Assembly (NCBI GenBank): GCA_037783545.1
Contig: JBBELK010000001.1
Span: forward strand, 1,240,001 to 1,304,000
DNA: 64,000 nt
DNA from: Henricia sp. BOLD:AAB3569
Taxonomy: Eukaryota > Echinodermata > Asteroidea > Spinulosida > Echinasteridae
Direction: 5' to 3'
Part shown: positions 32,868-44,678 of the stretch, in pieces
Layout of the letters: every line of letters starts with the position of its first letter
Position numbering within the stretch: the first letter of the stretch is position 1
Made by a program: the position numbers and the translations under genes
Notes under the pieces: generated by a model
Told to the model about the DNA's origin: nothing
The model's input: only the letters and a program-made list of their open reading frames with translations
Database searches by the model: none

Positions 32868-34313
32868 ATGAAAACCACTGATGAGCAGCCGTATGCATGC
32901 AGCCACTGTGGTAAGACCTTCAAACTGAGTGGTCGCTTGAAGCAGCACGTGAGAACCCATACTGGTAAGCGGCCATATGCATGCAGCCACTGTGGTAAGA
33001 CATTTACTCGGAATAGTTCTTTGAAGACACACATGAGAATCCATACTGGTGAGCGGCCATATGCATGCAGCGACTGTGGTGGGACATTTACTCAGAATAG
33101 TGCCTTGAAGAGACACATGAGAACCCATACTGGTGAGCGGCCATATGTATGCAGCCACTGTGGTGAGACATTTGCTTGGAAAAGTGCTTTGAAAAGACAC
33201 ACGAGAACACATACAAGTGAGCGTCCGTATGTATGCAGCCACTGTGGTGATACATTCACACAAAGTACTGACTTTAAAAAACACAAAAGAACCCATACTA
33301 GTGAGCGGCCGTATGTATGCAGCGACTGTGGTGAGACATTTACTCAGAATAGTGCCTTGAAGAGACATATAAGAAGTCATACTGGTGAGCGGCCGTATGT
33401 ATGCAGCCACTGTGGTGAGACATTTACTCGGAATAGTTCTTTGAAGACACACAAGAGAACCCATAATGGTGAGCGGCCATATGTATGCAGCTACTGTTGT
33501 GAGACATTTACACAGAGTGGTAACTTGAATACGCACATGAGAATCCATACTGGTGAGCGGCCATATGTATGCAGCCACTGTTGTAAGACATTCACACGGA
33601 GTGGTGGCTTGAAGACACACATAAGAACCCATACTGGTGAGAGGCCGTATGGATGCACCTACTGTTGTAAGATATTCAAACAGAATGGTGACTTGAAGAA
33701 GCACATGAGGATCCATACCGGTGAGTTGCCATATATATGCAGCCGCTGTGGTAAGACATTCAAACTGAGTGGTCACTTGAAGGGGCACATGAGAACCCAT
33801 ACTGGTGAGCGGCCATATGTATGCAACAACTGTGGTCAAACATTCACACAGAGTAGTCACTTGAAGCAGCACATGAGAACCCATACTGGTGAGCGGCCAT
33901 TTGTATGCAATCACTGTGGTAAGACATTTACACAGAGTGGTGTCTTGAAAAGACACTTAAGAACCCATACTGGTGAGCGGGCATATGTATGCAGCCACTG
34001 TGATAAGACATTCACACGTAGAGGTGACTTGAAAAGACACATTAAAACCCATACTGGTGAGCGGGCATATGTATGCAGCCACTGTGATAAGACATTCACA
34101 CAGAGAGGTGACTTAAAAAGACACATTAGAACCCATACTGGTGAGCAGCCGTATATATGCAGCCACTGTGGTGAGACATTCACTCAGAATGGTACCTTGA
34201 AGAGACACATGCGAACCCATACTGGTGAGCGGCCGTATATATGCAGCCACTGTGGTGAGACATTCACTCAGAATGGTACCTTGAAGAGACACATGCGAGA
34301 CCATACTGGTTAG
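32868..34313 (+). CDS. C2H2 zinc-finger protein, 17 fingers (ZNF locus 7)
   Basis: An intact 481-residue frame starts at the shared ATG and ends shortly after finger 17 (HMRDHTG-TAG). Unlike loci 3-6 there are no short VCGCG fingers, and fingers 8-17 are a diverse set (QSGNLNT, RSGGLKT, QNGDLKK, LSGHLKG, QSSHLKQ, QSGVLKR, RRGDLKR, QRGDLKR, QNGTLKR twice). Fingers 8-10 have a Cys-Cys pair (CSYCCETF type). This is the most heterogeneous array in the window and thus a good candidate for a working DNA-binding protein with an extended site. The 3' part (from finger 6 on) is duplicated at 39.03 kb. The 3' flank differs from loci 3-6. Confidence 0.8.
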   Translation: MKTTDEQPYACSHCGKTFKLSGRLKQHVRTHTGKRPYACSHCGKTFTRNSSLKTHMRIHTGERPYACSDCGGTFTQNSALKRHMRTHTGERPYVCSHCGETFAWKSALKRHTRTHTSERPYVCSHCGDTFTQSTDFKKHKRTHTSERPYVCSDCGETFTQNSALKRHIRSHTGERPYVCSHCGETFTRNSSLKTHKRTHNGERPYVCSYCCETFTQSGNLNTHMRIHTGERPYVCSHCCKTFTRSGGLKTHIRTHTGERPYGCTYCCKIFKQNGDLKKHMRIHTGELPYICSRCGKTFKLSGHLKGHMRTHTGERPYVCNNCGQTFTQSSHLKQHMRTHTGERPFVCNHCGKTFTQSGVLKRHLRTHTGERAYVCSHCDKTFTRRGDLKRHIKTHTGERAYVCSHCDKTFTQRGDLKRHIRTHTGEQPYICSHCGETFTQNGTLKRHMRTHTGERPYICSHCGETFTQNGTLKRHMRDHTG

Positions 34314-34384
34314 CGGCTATATGCATGTGTGCAGCCACTGTGAAAAGACATTCATACAGAGTGGCGAAACCGCCCCAAGCCAGT

Positions 34385-34935
34385 TAGGGGCCGTCCATAA
34401 AGTACGTACGCATGAAATGCCGACTTTTTAGACCAACCGCCCTCTCCCCCTGTACGCATGTCGTACGCAGTGGCTCCAACCCGCCCTCTCCCCCTGTACG
34501 CATACGCATTCCATATATACCTCAGTATTGGTAAAAATGGTTCAGTACTACATGTATTATAGTGCTATATACTACTACATGTAGTACATGAAGTCTAAAA
34601 TAAATGACAAAATGTATAGATTTCCTTTGCGTTTTTTTTTTAAACTGAAAATTACACATCAAGCATCATTAAACTGCAGATTTAATGGGAAAACCTAAAT
34701 TGAGGAGTGAGAAAAATGTGTGGCCTGTCTAATATGTTTATACATAACGTCTGAAGCCATGGTCAACTTGTCCATCCTTTCCCGATTTACTAAAAAGAAA
34801 TTTTCGGTTTGCGTACATACGCATTGGCTTGGACTCCCCCTCTCCCCCTGTACGCATGGTGTACGCAATGTCAACAACCCCCCCCCCCCCCCCCCTCCCC
34901 CCCTCCGTGCGTACATACTTTATGGACGGCCCCTA
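34385..34935. mobile_element. MITE with TAGGGGCCGTCCATAAAG ends
   Basis: The first ~26 bp (TAGGGGCCGTCCATAAAG...) and last ~26 bp are inverse copies. The interior holds short repeats of CCTCTCCCCCTGTACGCAT and an 18-base C run (34878-34895). Duplicated at 40055-40604. Frames through the C run are not genes. Confidence 0.7.
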
Positions 34936-35874
34936 TCCAGACAACCACTACTGCTGCCTATACAGCACGTAAGAGAGAAAAAAAAATACTAAGTTAATTC
35001 ATCCCAATTTTTATTTTTTCAGATTCACCCTCGGAGATAAATGAATTATCATGTAAATTATTCAAAAGATTATTTCACAATAGCATGAAATATCTGTTAA
35101 ACAGAATTTCAAAATTAAGTGACTTTAAATAACAATATCTCTAAAGATTTTAAACCAGTGTGCACAATACCTTCTGAGAAGTGGCAATAAGATTTTTTCA
35201 ACATTGTCAGTTTTTCCTGATAACATATCAAAGTGACAAATCAGCAGAATTGGTGTTAACATGGGACATTCTCTATTTGACGCGAAAGCATTACGCAAGA
35301 CACATAATTGATGCATATATTACTAGAATAAAAATTTGTAGGTGCACTTTGGCTTGGCAATACCCAACACACAAAACATTTCGTATTAAAAAAAAAATGT
35401 AAATTGCTAAACAGCTTGTTAAAGGGCACGAACCTGAAGTCTCCTTTTATTTTGAAACGCCCCTTACATTAGAAACGCACTCTTTGAACTTCTAAACAAT
35501 TTAAACATAGCAAAGCCTGTATAAAAAAATTGTAAACTCAAGTGGTCCACTTATGGTTTTCAATAACATACTGACCGTCACCCAGTGTACTCTTTTTTTT
35601 TAAATGTAATGTTATATAATGCATAGATCCTTGTCATTCGATTGGATATCAGTGTGTAATTGTTCTTTATAATTACCGGCGTTCCCTTTGTATTCCTTGT
35701 CCATTTGTGTACACGTATATGTATATATCTTGTGTATTTTGTGTATTTGTTATTTTTTTAAAATGATTTAGCTTGTGGCTGTTTGATATTTTATGAAATA
35801 AAACATAATTGTCTTTGGCTTCTAACATCCTGAGACTATGACCTCTCTGAATTAACGTCACTGCGTAGAGCTAG
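34936..35874. other. AT-rich intergenic DNA
   Basis: No gene recognised. Repeated almost unchanged at about 40605-41558. Confidence 0.4.
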
Positions 35875-36347
35875 TGGCTGCGTTCGGGCGTGCAGTTCTC
35901 GTTACTCGGGAGTAATGCGTGCGCATTGCACTCGGGTCACATAACGCGAACGGCAAATCGGCAGTCCGCGTGCGCGAATGGCAATCAGTGAAGATGGACG
36001 TCTCTTGCCGTCACTGCACAACAAATGCCGTTTTATTGCTCACAAGAAACTGAGGAAATACAGGCCGTATTGTCGTGAGAACCTTCGATGCCGTCTAAAA
36101 CAAACCTTAGTGAGTTATTGTTTCAGTTATCGAGTTGACACGTTGAGCAAATTCACCAAAAATCCCACCCATATTCTACCATCTTCGTACAAATCACATG
36201 ACACTTGACATGAGTACGAGCACACCCCCCCATTTGTTGGGGAGTAGTGAGAGCATACTCTCACTGACCCGAGTGTCGTTATTCTTGCCGTTCACGCGCG
36301 CAGGAGTATAACTCGTGTTAACACGAGTACACGCCCGAACGCAGCCA
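35875..36347. mobile_element. MITE with TGGCTGCGTTCGGGCGTG ends
   Basis: The 18-bp ends are exact inverses. The interior includes ACTCGGGAGTAATGCG and its approximate inverse. Duplicated at 41559-41990, where a ~30-bp block with a C run is missing. Superfamily uncertain; hAT-like is a guess. Confidence 0.65.
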
Positions 36348-36471
36348 GATTGTCACTTGCATCGGGATCTTGAAGCGTAAATGTTTGTGACGCACATCAG
36401 CTGCGCCGTAATTTGAACAAACTTTGAGGAACAGACGCTCAATTTGCGTACCTAGTGCATCGATATATATA

Positions 36472-36681
36472 CACTGGATGAAGCAACGACGTCTAAAATT
36501 GAAGCCACCGTCCGCCATTGTACACCACCAAATACAATGCCTTGCCTAGACTGGTCATATACTGTCTTCACTAGTCTACATCATGGTCTACATGTGTTAA
36601 GTGGAATACAAGCGATTGCATGGACCGGGGAACAGTTTAGGCCAAGCATTGTTCGTGGGGTACAATGGCGGCCGGCGCATG
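36472..36681. mobile_element. Hairpin MITE (family A), copy 5, truncated
   Basis: The left end CACTGGATGAAGC and both arm cores are present, but the right end is lost after GGCGGCCGGCGCATG. In copy 2 of the duplication only part of the right arm remains (42185-42264). Confidence 0.6.
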
Positions 36682-36892
36682 ATTTTCCCCCAATATTTAT
36701 AAGTAATTGACAAAAGAGAGACTATTTGTAGAGGTATGAAACAAAGTTGAACATAAGTATGAAAATTCGAACATACATGTTTGTTTCGAGAGGTCGGAAC
36801 GGGAGCGAGCGTGTACGTGCTATATACGGCACACTACGGTGGATGTGTACACATCCGGGTTGGTTGCTCCGGTACTTTCGTGTAAAAAAAAC

Positions 36893-37012
36893 ATGATGCC
36901 AACTTCTCCAAAGAAAACAGAAATTCCTATTCGGTCGTCCGGACTGTCCAGTGAAATCGTGAGCAGAAAAGTGGAGATATCCCGAGTAGAAGAGCGAGCG
37001 AATCGTTTGTGA
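36893..37012 (+). other. Small ORF, coding-like, unknown (39 aa)
   Basis: ATGATG opens a 39-codon frame (MMPTSPKKTEIPIR.. ending SRVEERANRL) rich in charged residues. One base out of frame beyond the TGA the sequence continues as DKVVKLARIDATA up to a GGTAAAG string. The same sequence is at 42475-42594, preserved in both copies. It might be an old exon or retrocopy fragment. I do not recognise the protein and support for a real gene is weak. Confidence 0.2.
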
Positions 37013-37434
37013 CAAAGTCGTGAAGCTCGCGCGTATAGATGCAACGGCTGGTAAAGCATATAACCCGTCTTTTGACCGTTTTTGTTAATTTTGCACTTCT
37101 TTATTAAATTACGGGATATTTTGATGATCTTTTTTCACAACGACCATCAAAAAAGTATTGTCAATGGTGCTACATCATCAAATCATGTAAACAGTAGGCC
37201 GGTGTGTACCTTTAATGCAAAATTACCCTGTGCCAGTTTAGGACGGGGAGGGTTTGCCCGTTTCTGTCCAAGAACAGTATTTTGGCCATATTGCCTCCAT
37301 TTTAAAATTCAAATGCTTTCAAAGTTGATAAATATGCAGATTCGATAATGTCGAATCCGAATTGTAACTTTTCGCGAGACAAAATCCCCACCCATGGGAA
37401 CAAATTTAGGTGGCGAAAATCTCTCGGGTGCAAA

Positions 37435-37940
37435 GCATCATCATCATCATCTGGCGGCCGCAACCGAGATGGAATTCACTACACCGCGCCAGGTCTTTGT
37501 CCGTCATTAGGTTTGGCAGGTCCTCGATTTCATGTTTGGTATCCCTGCTGATTGTATCAATGTAGTTGAAGGGTCTTCTTCCTCTGTTAGGGCACGGAAG
37601 TCTCCAAAACATGACATCTGATACAATTTGATCTTTAGCACGGTAGCAGTGGCCGGCAAAGCGAACCCTTCGTTCGGCAACAGTAGCAGAGATCAATGGG
37701 ATATCTCCGTAGATCTGTTCCTTGGTCTTATGTTCGCGCCATGATATGTTTTGTACCCTCATGAGAAGCCTGGTGTATGTTCCATCTATAGACGGTCTTG
37801 AAGCTCTTTCTTCATGGTCCAGGTTTCGGCTCCATATAGAAGAATGCTCTCTATACAGGCTCTGAAGAAGGCCAGCTTTGTAGACTTTGACATATTTGAT
37901 TGCCAGATGGTGTGGAGCTTATTGCATGCACTCCAAGCTT
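37435..37940 (-). mobile_element. 5'-truncated non-LTR retrotransposon (C-terminal end of RT ORF)
   Basis: The minus strand encodes the typical tail of a LINE polyprotein: LAFFRACIESILLYGAETWT, then after a small frameshift MRVQNISWREHKT, ISATVAERRVRFAGHCYRA and FWRLPCPNRGRRPFNYID. The 3' end is an (ATG)n tract, seen on this strand as CATCATCATCATCAT. The insert is absent at the equivalent place in copy 2 (about 43015), which reads GGGTGCAAAACATGCGTGTC. So it inserted after the duplication, or was lost from copy 2. It is a different family from the intact LINE at 54.6 kb. Confidence 0.8.
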
Positions 37941-38900
37941 GCGTGTCTTATATACAGACGCAAAGACATTATTTTTTCCTGCAGTGTCAAAATCCCCACT
38001 GAGGGGCCCGCAAACTTCCACCTATATAGGGGATATAGGACAGAGCGGGGAGCGGGGAGGGGGAGGGGATTGATAGGTGCATAACTCCATGGTACTGAAA
38101 GCAATTCTGGTTGATAACACTCCCAGCTTGGTGAATTTAAAAAAAAAAATTCATAAAACATTTTCATACACATGCCATCCGATTTTAGACAGATTCAAGA
38201 ATGCTAAAGTTTGTGACCCATTTTTCTATTTTATTGGGTCGTTTGTTTAGGGCCCCATTTTTCAACGTTAGTATTTTTTTAGGTGGAAAAACGTTCAAGT
38301 CTAAAACAGAAACTTAATGATACATAAATACAGATTATTTTGCGCGTATGGGGGCGCTTTCTGGGCCGGGGCAGAATCTTTTTTGTGTGTGAATTTATAA
38401 GTGCACAAACGTTTCTTCTTAGGCCTACCTAATCACAACTTGAGTGAAAATACAAGGGAGTATAAACAATTCAAGCACAGCTGCAATACACTTTAATGTG
38501 CATACACTCAAATGGGCAATTAAATCCTGCGGACACCCTTTTTATTCTCGAGAATGCTTGAAAGTAAGATCAGTATTGCTTTTGGTATACATAAACAACC
38601 GCGGGCAGAATATACATTTACATTTAGACTGAAAACGACAGACTGGACGGCACGAGCACAGCCTCCGGCCGGGTAGTTTATAAACCCAGCATTGGTCACG
38701 ATTTCTTAAGCGAATTATTTGTTCTTCTCAACTAATTTCCACTGAACGGCATTTAGGAACTTCTATTTATGGTTGCAATTACGGAATTTCGGCATATAGC
38801 TAAGTGGGTTATACATGTAGTTCTCTTTTAATTGACAACCGAATGACAAACGCACGTTGGCACAGCAAGGGTAGAGCGGGAACCAGTCTATTGTAATCCT

Positions 38901-39025
38901 GAAGGGGCGTTCACACTATCGCGGAAAAATCACACTTTTGCGCTGCGCTCACCGCATTGCATGAGCTCCCAATCGCCGATTATTCCAAAATAGAAAATTC
39001 CACTCTGGTAACTTGGGGCTTCTCT
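38901..39025. other. 125-bp spacer between duplication copies
   Basis: Unique sequence separating the two copies (GCGTTCACACTATCGCGG...). It supplies the first codons read into ZNF locus 8 but no ATG in that frame. Confidence 0.5.
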
Positions 39026-39985
39026 GCCTTGAAGAGACATATAAGAAGTCATACTGGTGAGCGGCCGTATGTATGCAGCCACTGTGGTGAGACATTTACT
39101 CGGAATAGTTCTTTGAAGACACACAAGAGAACCCATAATGGTGAGCGGCCATATGTATGCAGCTACTGTTGTGAGACATTTACACAGAGTGGTAACTTGA
39201 ATACGCACATGAGAATCCATACTGGTGAGCGGCCATATGTATGCAGCCACTGTTGTAAGACATTCACACGGAGTGGTGGCTTGAAGACACACATAAGAAC
39301 CCATACTGGTGAGAGGCCGTATGGATGCACCTACTGTTGTAAGATATTCAAACAGGATGGTGACTTGAAGAAGCACATGAGGATCCATACCGGTGAGTTG
39401 CCATATATATGCAGCCGCTGTGGTAAGACATTCAAACTGAGTGGTCACTTGAAGGGGCACATGAGAACCCATACTGGTGAGCGGCCATATGTATGCAACA
39501 ACTGTGGTCAAACATTCACACAGAGTAGTCACTTGAAGCAGCACATGAGAACCCATACTGGTGAGCGGCCATTTGTATGCAATCACTGTGGTAAGACATT
39601 TACACAGAGTAGTGTCTTGAAAAGACACTTAAGAACCCATACTGGTGAGCGGGCATATGTATGCAGCCACTGTGATAAGACATTCACACGTAGAGGTGAC
39701 TTGAGAAGACACATTATAACCCATACTGGTGAGCGGGCATATGTATGCAGCCACTGTGATAAGACATTCACACAGAGAGGTGACTTGAAAAGACACATTA
39801 GAACCCATACTGGTGAGCAGCCGTATATATGCAGTCACTGTGGTGAGACATTCACTCAGAATGGTACCTTGAAGAGACACATGCGAACCCATACTGGTGA
39901 GCGGCCGTATATATGCAGCCACTGTGGTGAGACATTCACTCAGAATGGTACCTTGAAGAGACACATGCGAGACCATACTGGTTAG
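39026..39985 (+). pseudogene. 5'-truncated C2H2 zinc-finger copy (ZNF locus 8)
   Basis: Duplicate of fingers 6 (part) to 17 of locus 7: 11 complete fingers plus a partial first one, ending with the same DHTG-TAG. The frame is open back into the spacer (from about 38957) but contains no ATG there; the first in-frame Met lies within a finger linker. The leader and first five fingers are missing. Differences from locus 7 are few (QNGDL to QDGDL, QSGVL to QSSVL, LKRHIKTH to LRRHIITH). Probably a recent pseudogene fragment unless transcribed from a new promoter. Confidence 0.75.
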
Positions 39986-40054
39986 CGGCTATATGCATGT
40001 GTGCAGCCACTGTGAAAAGACATTCATACAGTGGTGAAACCTCCCCAAGCCAGT

Positions 40055-40604
40055 TAGGGGCCGTCCATAAAGTACGTACGCATGAAATGCCGACTTTTTA
40101 GACCAACCGCCCTCTCCCCCTGTACGTACGCATGTCGTACGCAGTGGCTCCAACCCGCCCTCCCCGCCTGTACGAATACGCATTCCATATATACCTCAGT
40201 ATCGGTAAAAATGGTTCAGTACTACATGTATAGTGCTATATACTACTACATGTAGTACATGAAGTCTAAAATAAATGACAAAATGTATAGATTTCCTTTG
40301 CATTTTTTTTTTTAAACTGAAAATGACACATCAAGCATCATTAAACTGCAGATTTAATGGGAAAACCTAAATTGAGGAGTGAGAAAAATGTGTGGCCTGT
40401 CTAATATGTTTATACATAACGTCTGAAGCCATGGTCAACTTGTCCATCCTTTCCCGATTTACTAAAAAGAAATTTTCGGTTTGCGTACATACGCATTGGC
40501 TTGGACCCCCCTCCCCCCCTGTACGCATGGTGTACGCAATGTCAACCCCCCCCCCCCCCCCGCCCCCCTCCCTCCGTGCGTACGTACTTTATGGACGGCC
40601 CCTA
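40055..40604. mobile_element. MITE with TAGGGGCCGTCCATAAAG ends, copy 2
   Basis: Duplicate of 34385-34935, with a C run of 16 bases at 40546-40561. Confidence 0.7.
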
Positions 40605-41558
40605 TCCAGACAACCACTACTGCTGCCTATACAGCACGTAAGAGAGAGAAAAAAAATACTAAGTTAATTCATCCCAATTTTGCGCTAATGCATTTATTTT
40701 TTCAGATTCACCCTCGGAGATAAATGAATTATCATGTAAATTATTCAAAAGAATATTTCACAATAGCATGAAATATCTGTTAAACAGAATTTCAAAATTT
40801 TAAGTAACTTTAAATAACCATATCACTACAGATTTTAAACCAGTGTACACAATACCTTCTGAGAAGTGGCAATAAGATTTTTTCAACATGGTCAGTTTTT
40901 CCTGATAACATATCAAAGTGACAAATCAGCAGAATTGGTGTTAACATGGGACATTCTCTATTTGACGCGAAAGCATTACGCAAGACACATAATTGATGCA
41001 TATATTACTAGAATAAAAATTTGTAGGTGCACTTTGGCTTGGCAATACCCAACACACAAAACATTTCGTATTAAAAAAAAAATGTAAATTGCTAAACAGC
41101 TTGTTAAAGGGCACGAACCTGAAGTCTCCTTTTATTTTGAAACGCCCCTTATATTAGAAACGCACTCTTTGAACTTCTAAACAATTTAAACATAGCAAAG
41201 CCTGTATAAAAAAATTGTAAACTCAAGTGGTCCACTTATGGTTTTCAATAACATACTGACCGTCACCCAGTGTACTCTTTTTTTTAAATGTAATGTTATA
41301 TAATGCATAGATCCTTGTCATTTGATTGGATATCAGTGTGTAATTGTTCTTTATAATTACCGGCGTTCCCTTTGTATTCCTTGTCCATTTGTGTACACGT
41401 ATATGTATATATCTTGTGTATTTTGTGTATTTGTTATTTTTTTAAAATGATTTAGCTTGTGGCTGTTTGATATTTTATGAAATAAAACATAATTGTCTTT
41501 GGCTTCTAACATCCTGAGACTATGACCTCTCTGAATTAACGTCACTGCGTAGAGCTAG

Positions 41559-41990
41559 TGGCTGCGTTCGGGCGTGCAGTTCTCGTTACTCGGGAGTAAT
41601 GCGTGCGCATTGCACTCGGGTCACATAACGCGAACGGCAAATCGGCAGTCCGCGTGCGCGAATGGCAATCAGTGAAGATGGACGTCTCTTGCCGTCACTG
41701 CACAACAAATGCCGTTTTATTGCTCACAAGAAACTGAGGAAATACAGGCCGTATTGTCGTGAGAACCTTCGATGCCGTCTAAAACAAACCTTAGTAAGTT
41801 ATTGTTTCAGTTATCGAGTTGACACGTTGAGCAAATTCACCAAAAATCCCACCCATATTCTACCATCTTCGTACAAATCACATGACACTTGACATGAGTA
41901 CGAGCACTGACCCGAGTGTCGTTATTCTTGCCGTTCACGCGCGCAGGAGTATAACTCGTGTTAACACGAGTACACGCCCGAACGCAGCCA
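41559..41990. mobile_element. MITE with TGGCTGCGTTCGGGCGTG ends, copy 2
   Basis: Duplicate of 35875-36347, lacking a short internal block. Confidence 0.65.
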
Positions 41991-42184
41991 GATTGTCACT
42001 TGCATCGGGATCTTGAAGCGTAAATGTTTGTGACGCACATCAGCTGCGCCGTAATTTGAACAAACTTTGAGGAACAGACGTAGCCTTTTGTTAAGGCTGT
42101 GCTTTACAAGCGACAGTATAGCGCCCTCAAAGTGCTCGCGCCATCGATGCGCCGGTATAGCGCCCTCTTCCTGGTGAGCTGTAA

Positions 42185-42264
42185 GAATACAAGCGATCGC
42201 ATGGACCGGGGAACAGTTTATAGGCCAAGCATTGTTCGTGGGGTACAATGGCGGCTGGCGCATG
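42185..42264. mobile_element. Family A MITE remnant (right arm)
   Basis: Only the arm with GGGGTACAATGGCGGC remains. The preceding ~100 bp (CAGTATAGCGCCCTC, twice) replaces the left half seen in copy 1. Confidence 0.5.
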
Positions 42265-42474
42265 ATTTTCCCCCAATATTTATAAGTAATTGACAAAAGA
42301 GAGACTATTTGTAGAGGTATGAAACAAAGTTGAACATAAGTATGAAAATTCGAACATACATGTTTGTTTCGAGAGGTCGGAACGGGAGCGAGCGTGTACG
42401 TGCTATATACGGCACACTACGGTGGATGTGTATAATCCGGGTTGGTTGCTCCGGTACGTTCGTGTAAAAAAAAC

Positions 42475-42594
42475 ATGATGCCAACTTCTCCAAAGAAAAC
42501 AGAAATTCCTATTCGGTCGTCCGGACTGTCCAGTGAAATCGTGAGCAGAAAAGTGGAGATATCCCGAGTAGAAGAGCGAGCGAATCGTTTGTGA
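42475..42594 (+). other. Small ORF, second copy of 36893-37012
   Basis: Same 39 codons and same TGA as the first copy. Its upstream 20 bases differ slightly. Not recognised. Confidence 0.15.
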
Positions 42595-43436
42595 CAAAGT
42601 CGTGAAGCTCGCGCGTATAGATGCAACGGCTGGTAAAGCATATAACCCGTCTTTTGACCGTTTTTGTTAATTTTGAACTTTATTAAATTACGGGATATTT
42701 TGATGATCTTTTTTCACAACGACCGTCAAAAAAGTATTGTCAATGGTGCTACATCATCAAATCATGTAAACAGTAGGCCGGTGTGTACCTTTAATGCAAA
42801 ATTACCCTGTGCCAGTTTAGGACGGGGAGGGTTTGCCCGTTTCTGTCCAAGAACAGTATTTTGGCCATATTGCCTCCATTTTAAAATTCAAATGCTTTCA
42901 AAGTTGATAAATATGCAGATTCGATAATGTCGAATCCGAATTGTAACTTTTCGCGAGACAAAATCCCCACCCATGGGACCAAATTTAGGTGATAAAAATC
43001 CCCACCCTCGGGTGCAAAACATGCGTGTCTTATGTACAAACGCACAGACATTATTTGTTTCTTGCAGTGTCAAAATCCCCACTGAGGGGCCAGCAAACTT
43101 CCTAGGGGTAGGACAGTGCGGTGGAGGCGGGGGATTGATAGGTGCATAACTATATGGTGCTGAAAGCAATTCTGGTTGATAACACTGTCCCAGCTTGGTG
43201 AATTCAAAAAACAAAATTCAAAAAATTCAAAAAACATTTTTCATAAAAACATTTTTCATAAAAAAATGTTCATACACATGCCATCCGATTTTAGACAGAT
43301 TCAAGAATGTTGAAGTTTGTTCCATCTTGCACAATAACATAGACGGTGACCCATTTTTCTGTTTTATTGGGTCGTTTGTTTAGGGCCCCATTTTTCAACG
43401 TTAGTAATTTCTTTTACCACAGTGCCTTTCTTTTAA

Positions 43437-44009
43437 AGGGCCTGTGAAATCCAAAATAACTTTGTGCCTAAGCTTTGCTTCATAATGATGGAATACTTGT
43501 TCAGCAAGACATACTATTGTTCGTTTGGATGTAAAATCAATAAAAGGTGGCCTTTTTCAACTTTGAAGATTTAACTGCAATAAATCACAGACAGAGGGCG
43601 CTGTTTAGAGTGCATCACATAAGGAAGACAGAAGGGGAAAGTTAAGAAAAAACATAAGACTTCAAGTTGGACTTGTGGCAAATTGCTGCAGTTTCTACCC
43701 CCAGTTTTATCATGGCTTACAGCAGGCAACATGTAAATCAAACTCAAACAGCCATGGATTACAAAAGTTTCAGGAAAATTGAGAAAAAAGTGGAATCGTT
43801 TGTGCACAATTGTATGTGATTTTCCTGTCTGTGCCTCTTGTGACATCGTGACCTTGGTCATGAATATGCATATTCGCATTAGCATAAAAACTAAAAACCT
43901 TCGTTTTAACCCCCAAAGCAAGCTCCAAATAGGATTTTTATGACTTTAACTGAGTAGAGTGGTTTTAAAGCATAGATTTCATTGATAAAAATCATAAATA
44001 AGGAGCCCT
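43437..44009. mobile_element. TTAA-flanked MITE (copy 2 only)
   Basis: Starts AGGGCCTGTGAAATCC and ends ..AAGGAGCCCT, flanked by TTAA (43433-43436, 44010-44013). Copy 1 of the segmental duplication lacks it (38273, TTAGTATTTTTTTAGGTGG). No ORF of note. Confidence 0.7.
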
Positions 44010-44678
44010 TTAAGTGGAAAAACCGTTCAAGTCTAAAACAGAAACTCAATGATACATAAATACAGATTATTTTGCGCGCACGGGGGCGCTTTCGGGGACA
44101 AAATCTGTTTTTGTGTGAATTTATAAGTGCACAAACGTTTCTTCTTAGGCCTACCTAATCACAAGTTGAGTGGAAAAACAAGGGAGTATAAACAATTCAA
44201 GCACAGCTAGCTGTAAACACTTTAATGTGCATACACTCAAATGGGCAATTATATCCTGCGGACACCCTTTTTCTTCTCGAGAATGCTTGAAAGTAAGATC
44301 AAAAACTGCCAAATGCATTAAACATGACATCTGGAACAGTATTGCTTTTGGTATACAGTGTATCTCCAAAAATCACCCATAAACAACCGCGGGCAGAATA
44401 TACATTTACCTTTAAACTGAAAACAACAGACGGCACGAGCACAGCCTCTGGCCGGGTGGTTTACTATAAACCCAGCATTGGTCACGATTTCTTAAGCGAA
44501 TTATTTATTCTTCTGAACTAATTTCCGCTGAATGGCATTTAGGAACTTCTATTTATGGTTGCAATTACGAAATTTCGGCATAGCTGAGTGGGTTATAGTT
44601 CTCTTTTAATTGACAACAGAATGACAAACGCACGTTGGCACATCAAGGGTAGAGCGGGAACCAGTCTATTGTAATCCT

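Larger units (their letters stand above)
33354..38900. repeat. Tandem segmental duplication, copy 1 (~5.5 kb)
   Basis: From inside ZNF locus 7 (GCCTTGAAGAGACATATAAG) to CAGTCTATTGTAATCCT, this segment reappears at 39026-44678 in the same order and orientation with very few substitutions. Copy-specific changes are a truncated LINE (37435-37940) and a family A MITE remnant here, and a TTAA MITE and a short replacement in copy 2. Confidence 0.85.
39026..44678. repeat. Tandem segmental duplication, copy 2 (~5.65 kb)
   Basis: Colinear with 33354-38900. It starts inside finger 6 of the locus 7 array and ends at GTAATCCT (44671-44678). Differences are mostly single bases, plus copy-specific insertions. 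Confidence 0.85.

Noticed and set aside
34695..34992. Gly- or Pro-rich frames over the C run
   Set aside because: Low-complexity translation of a homopolymer inside a MITE.
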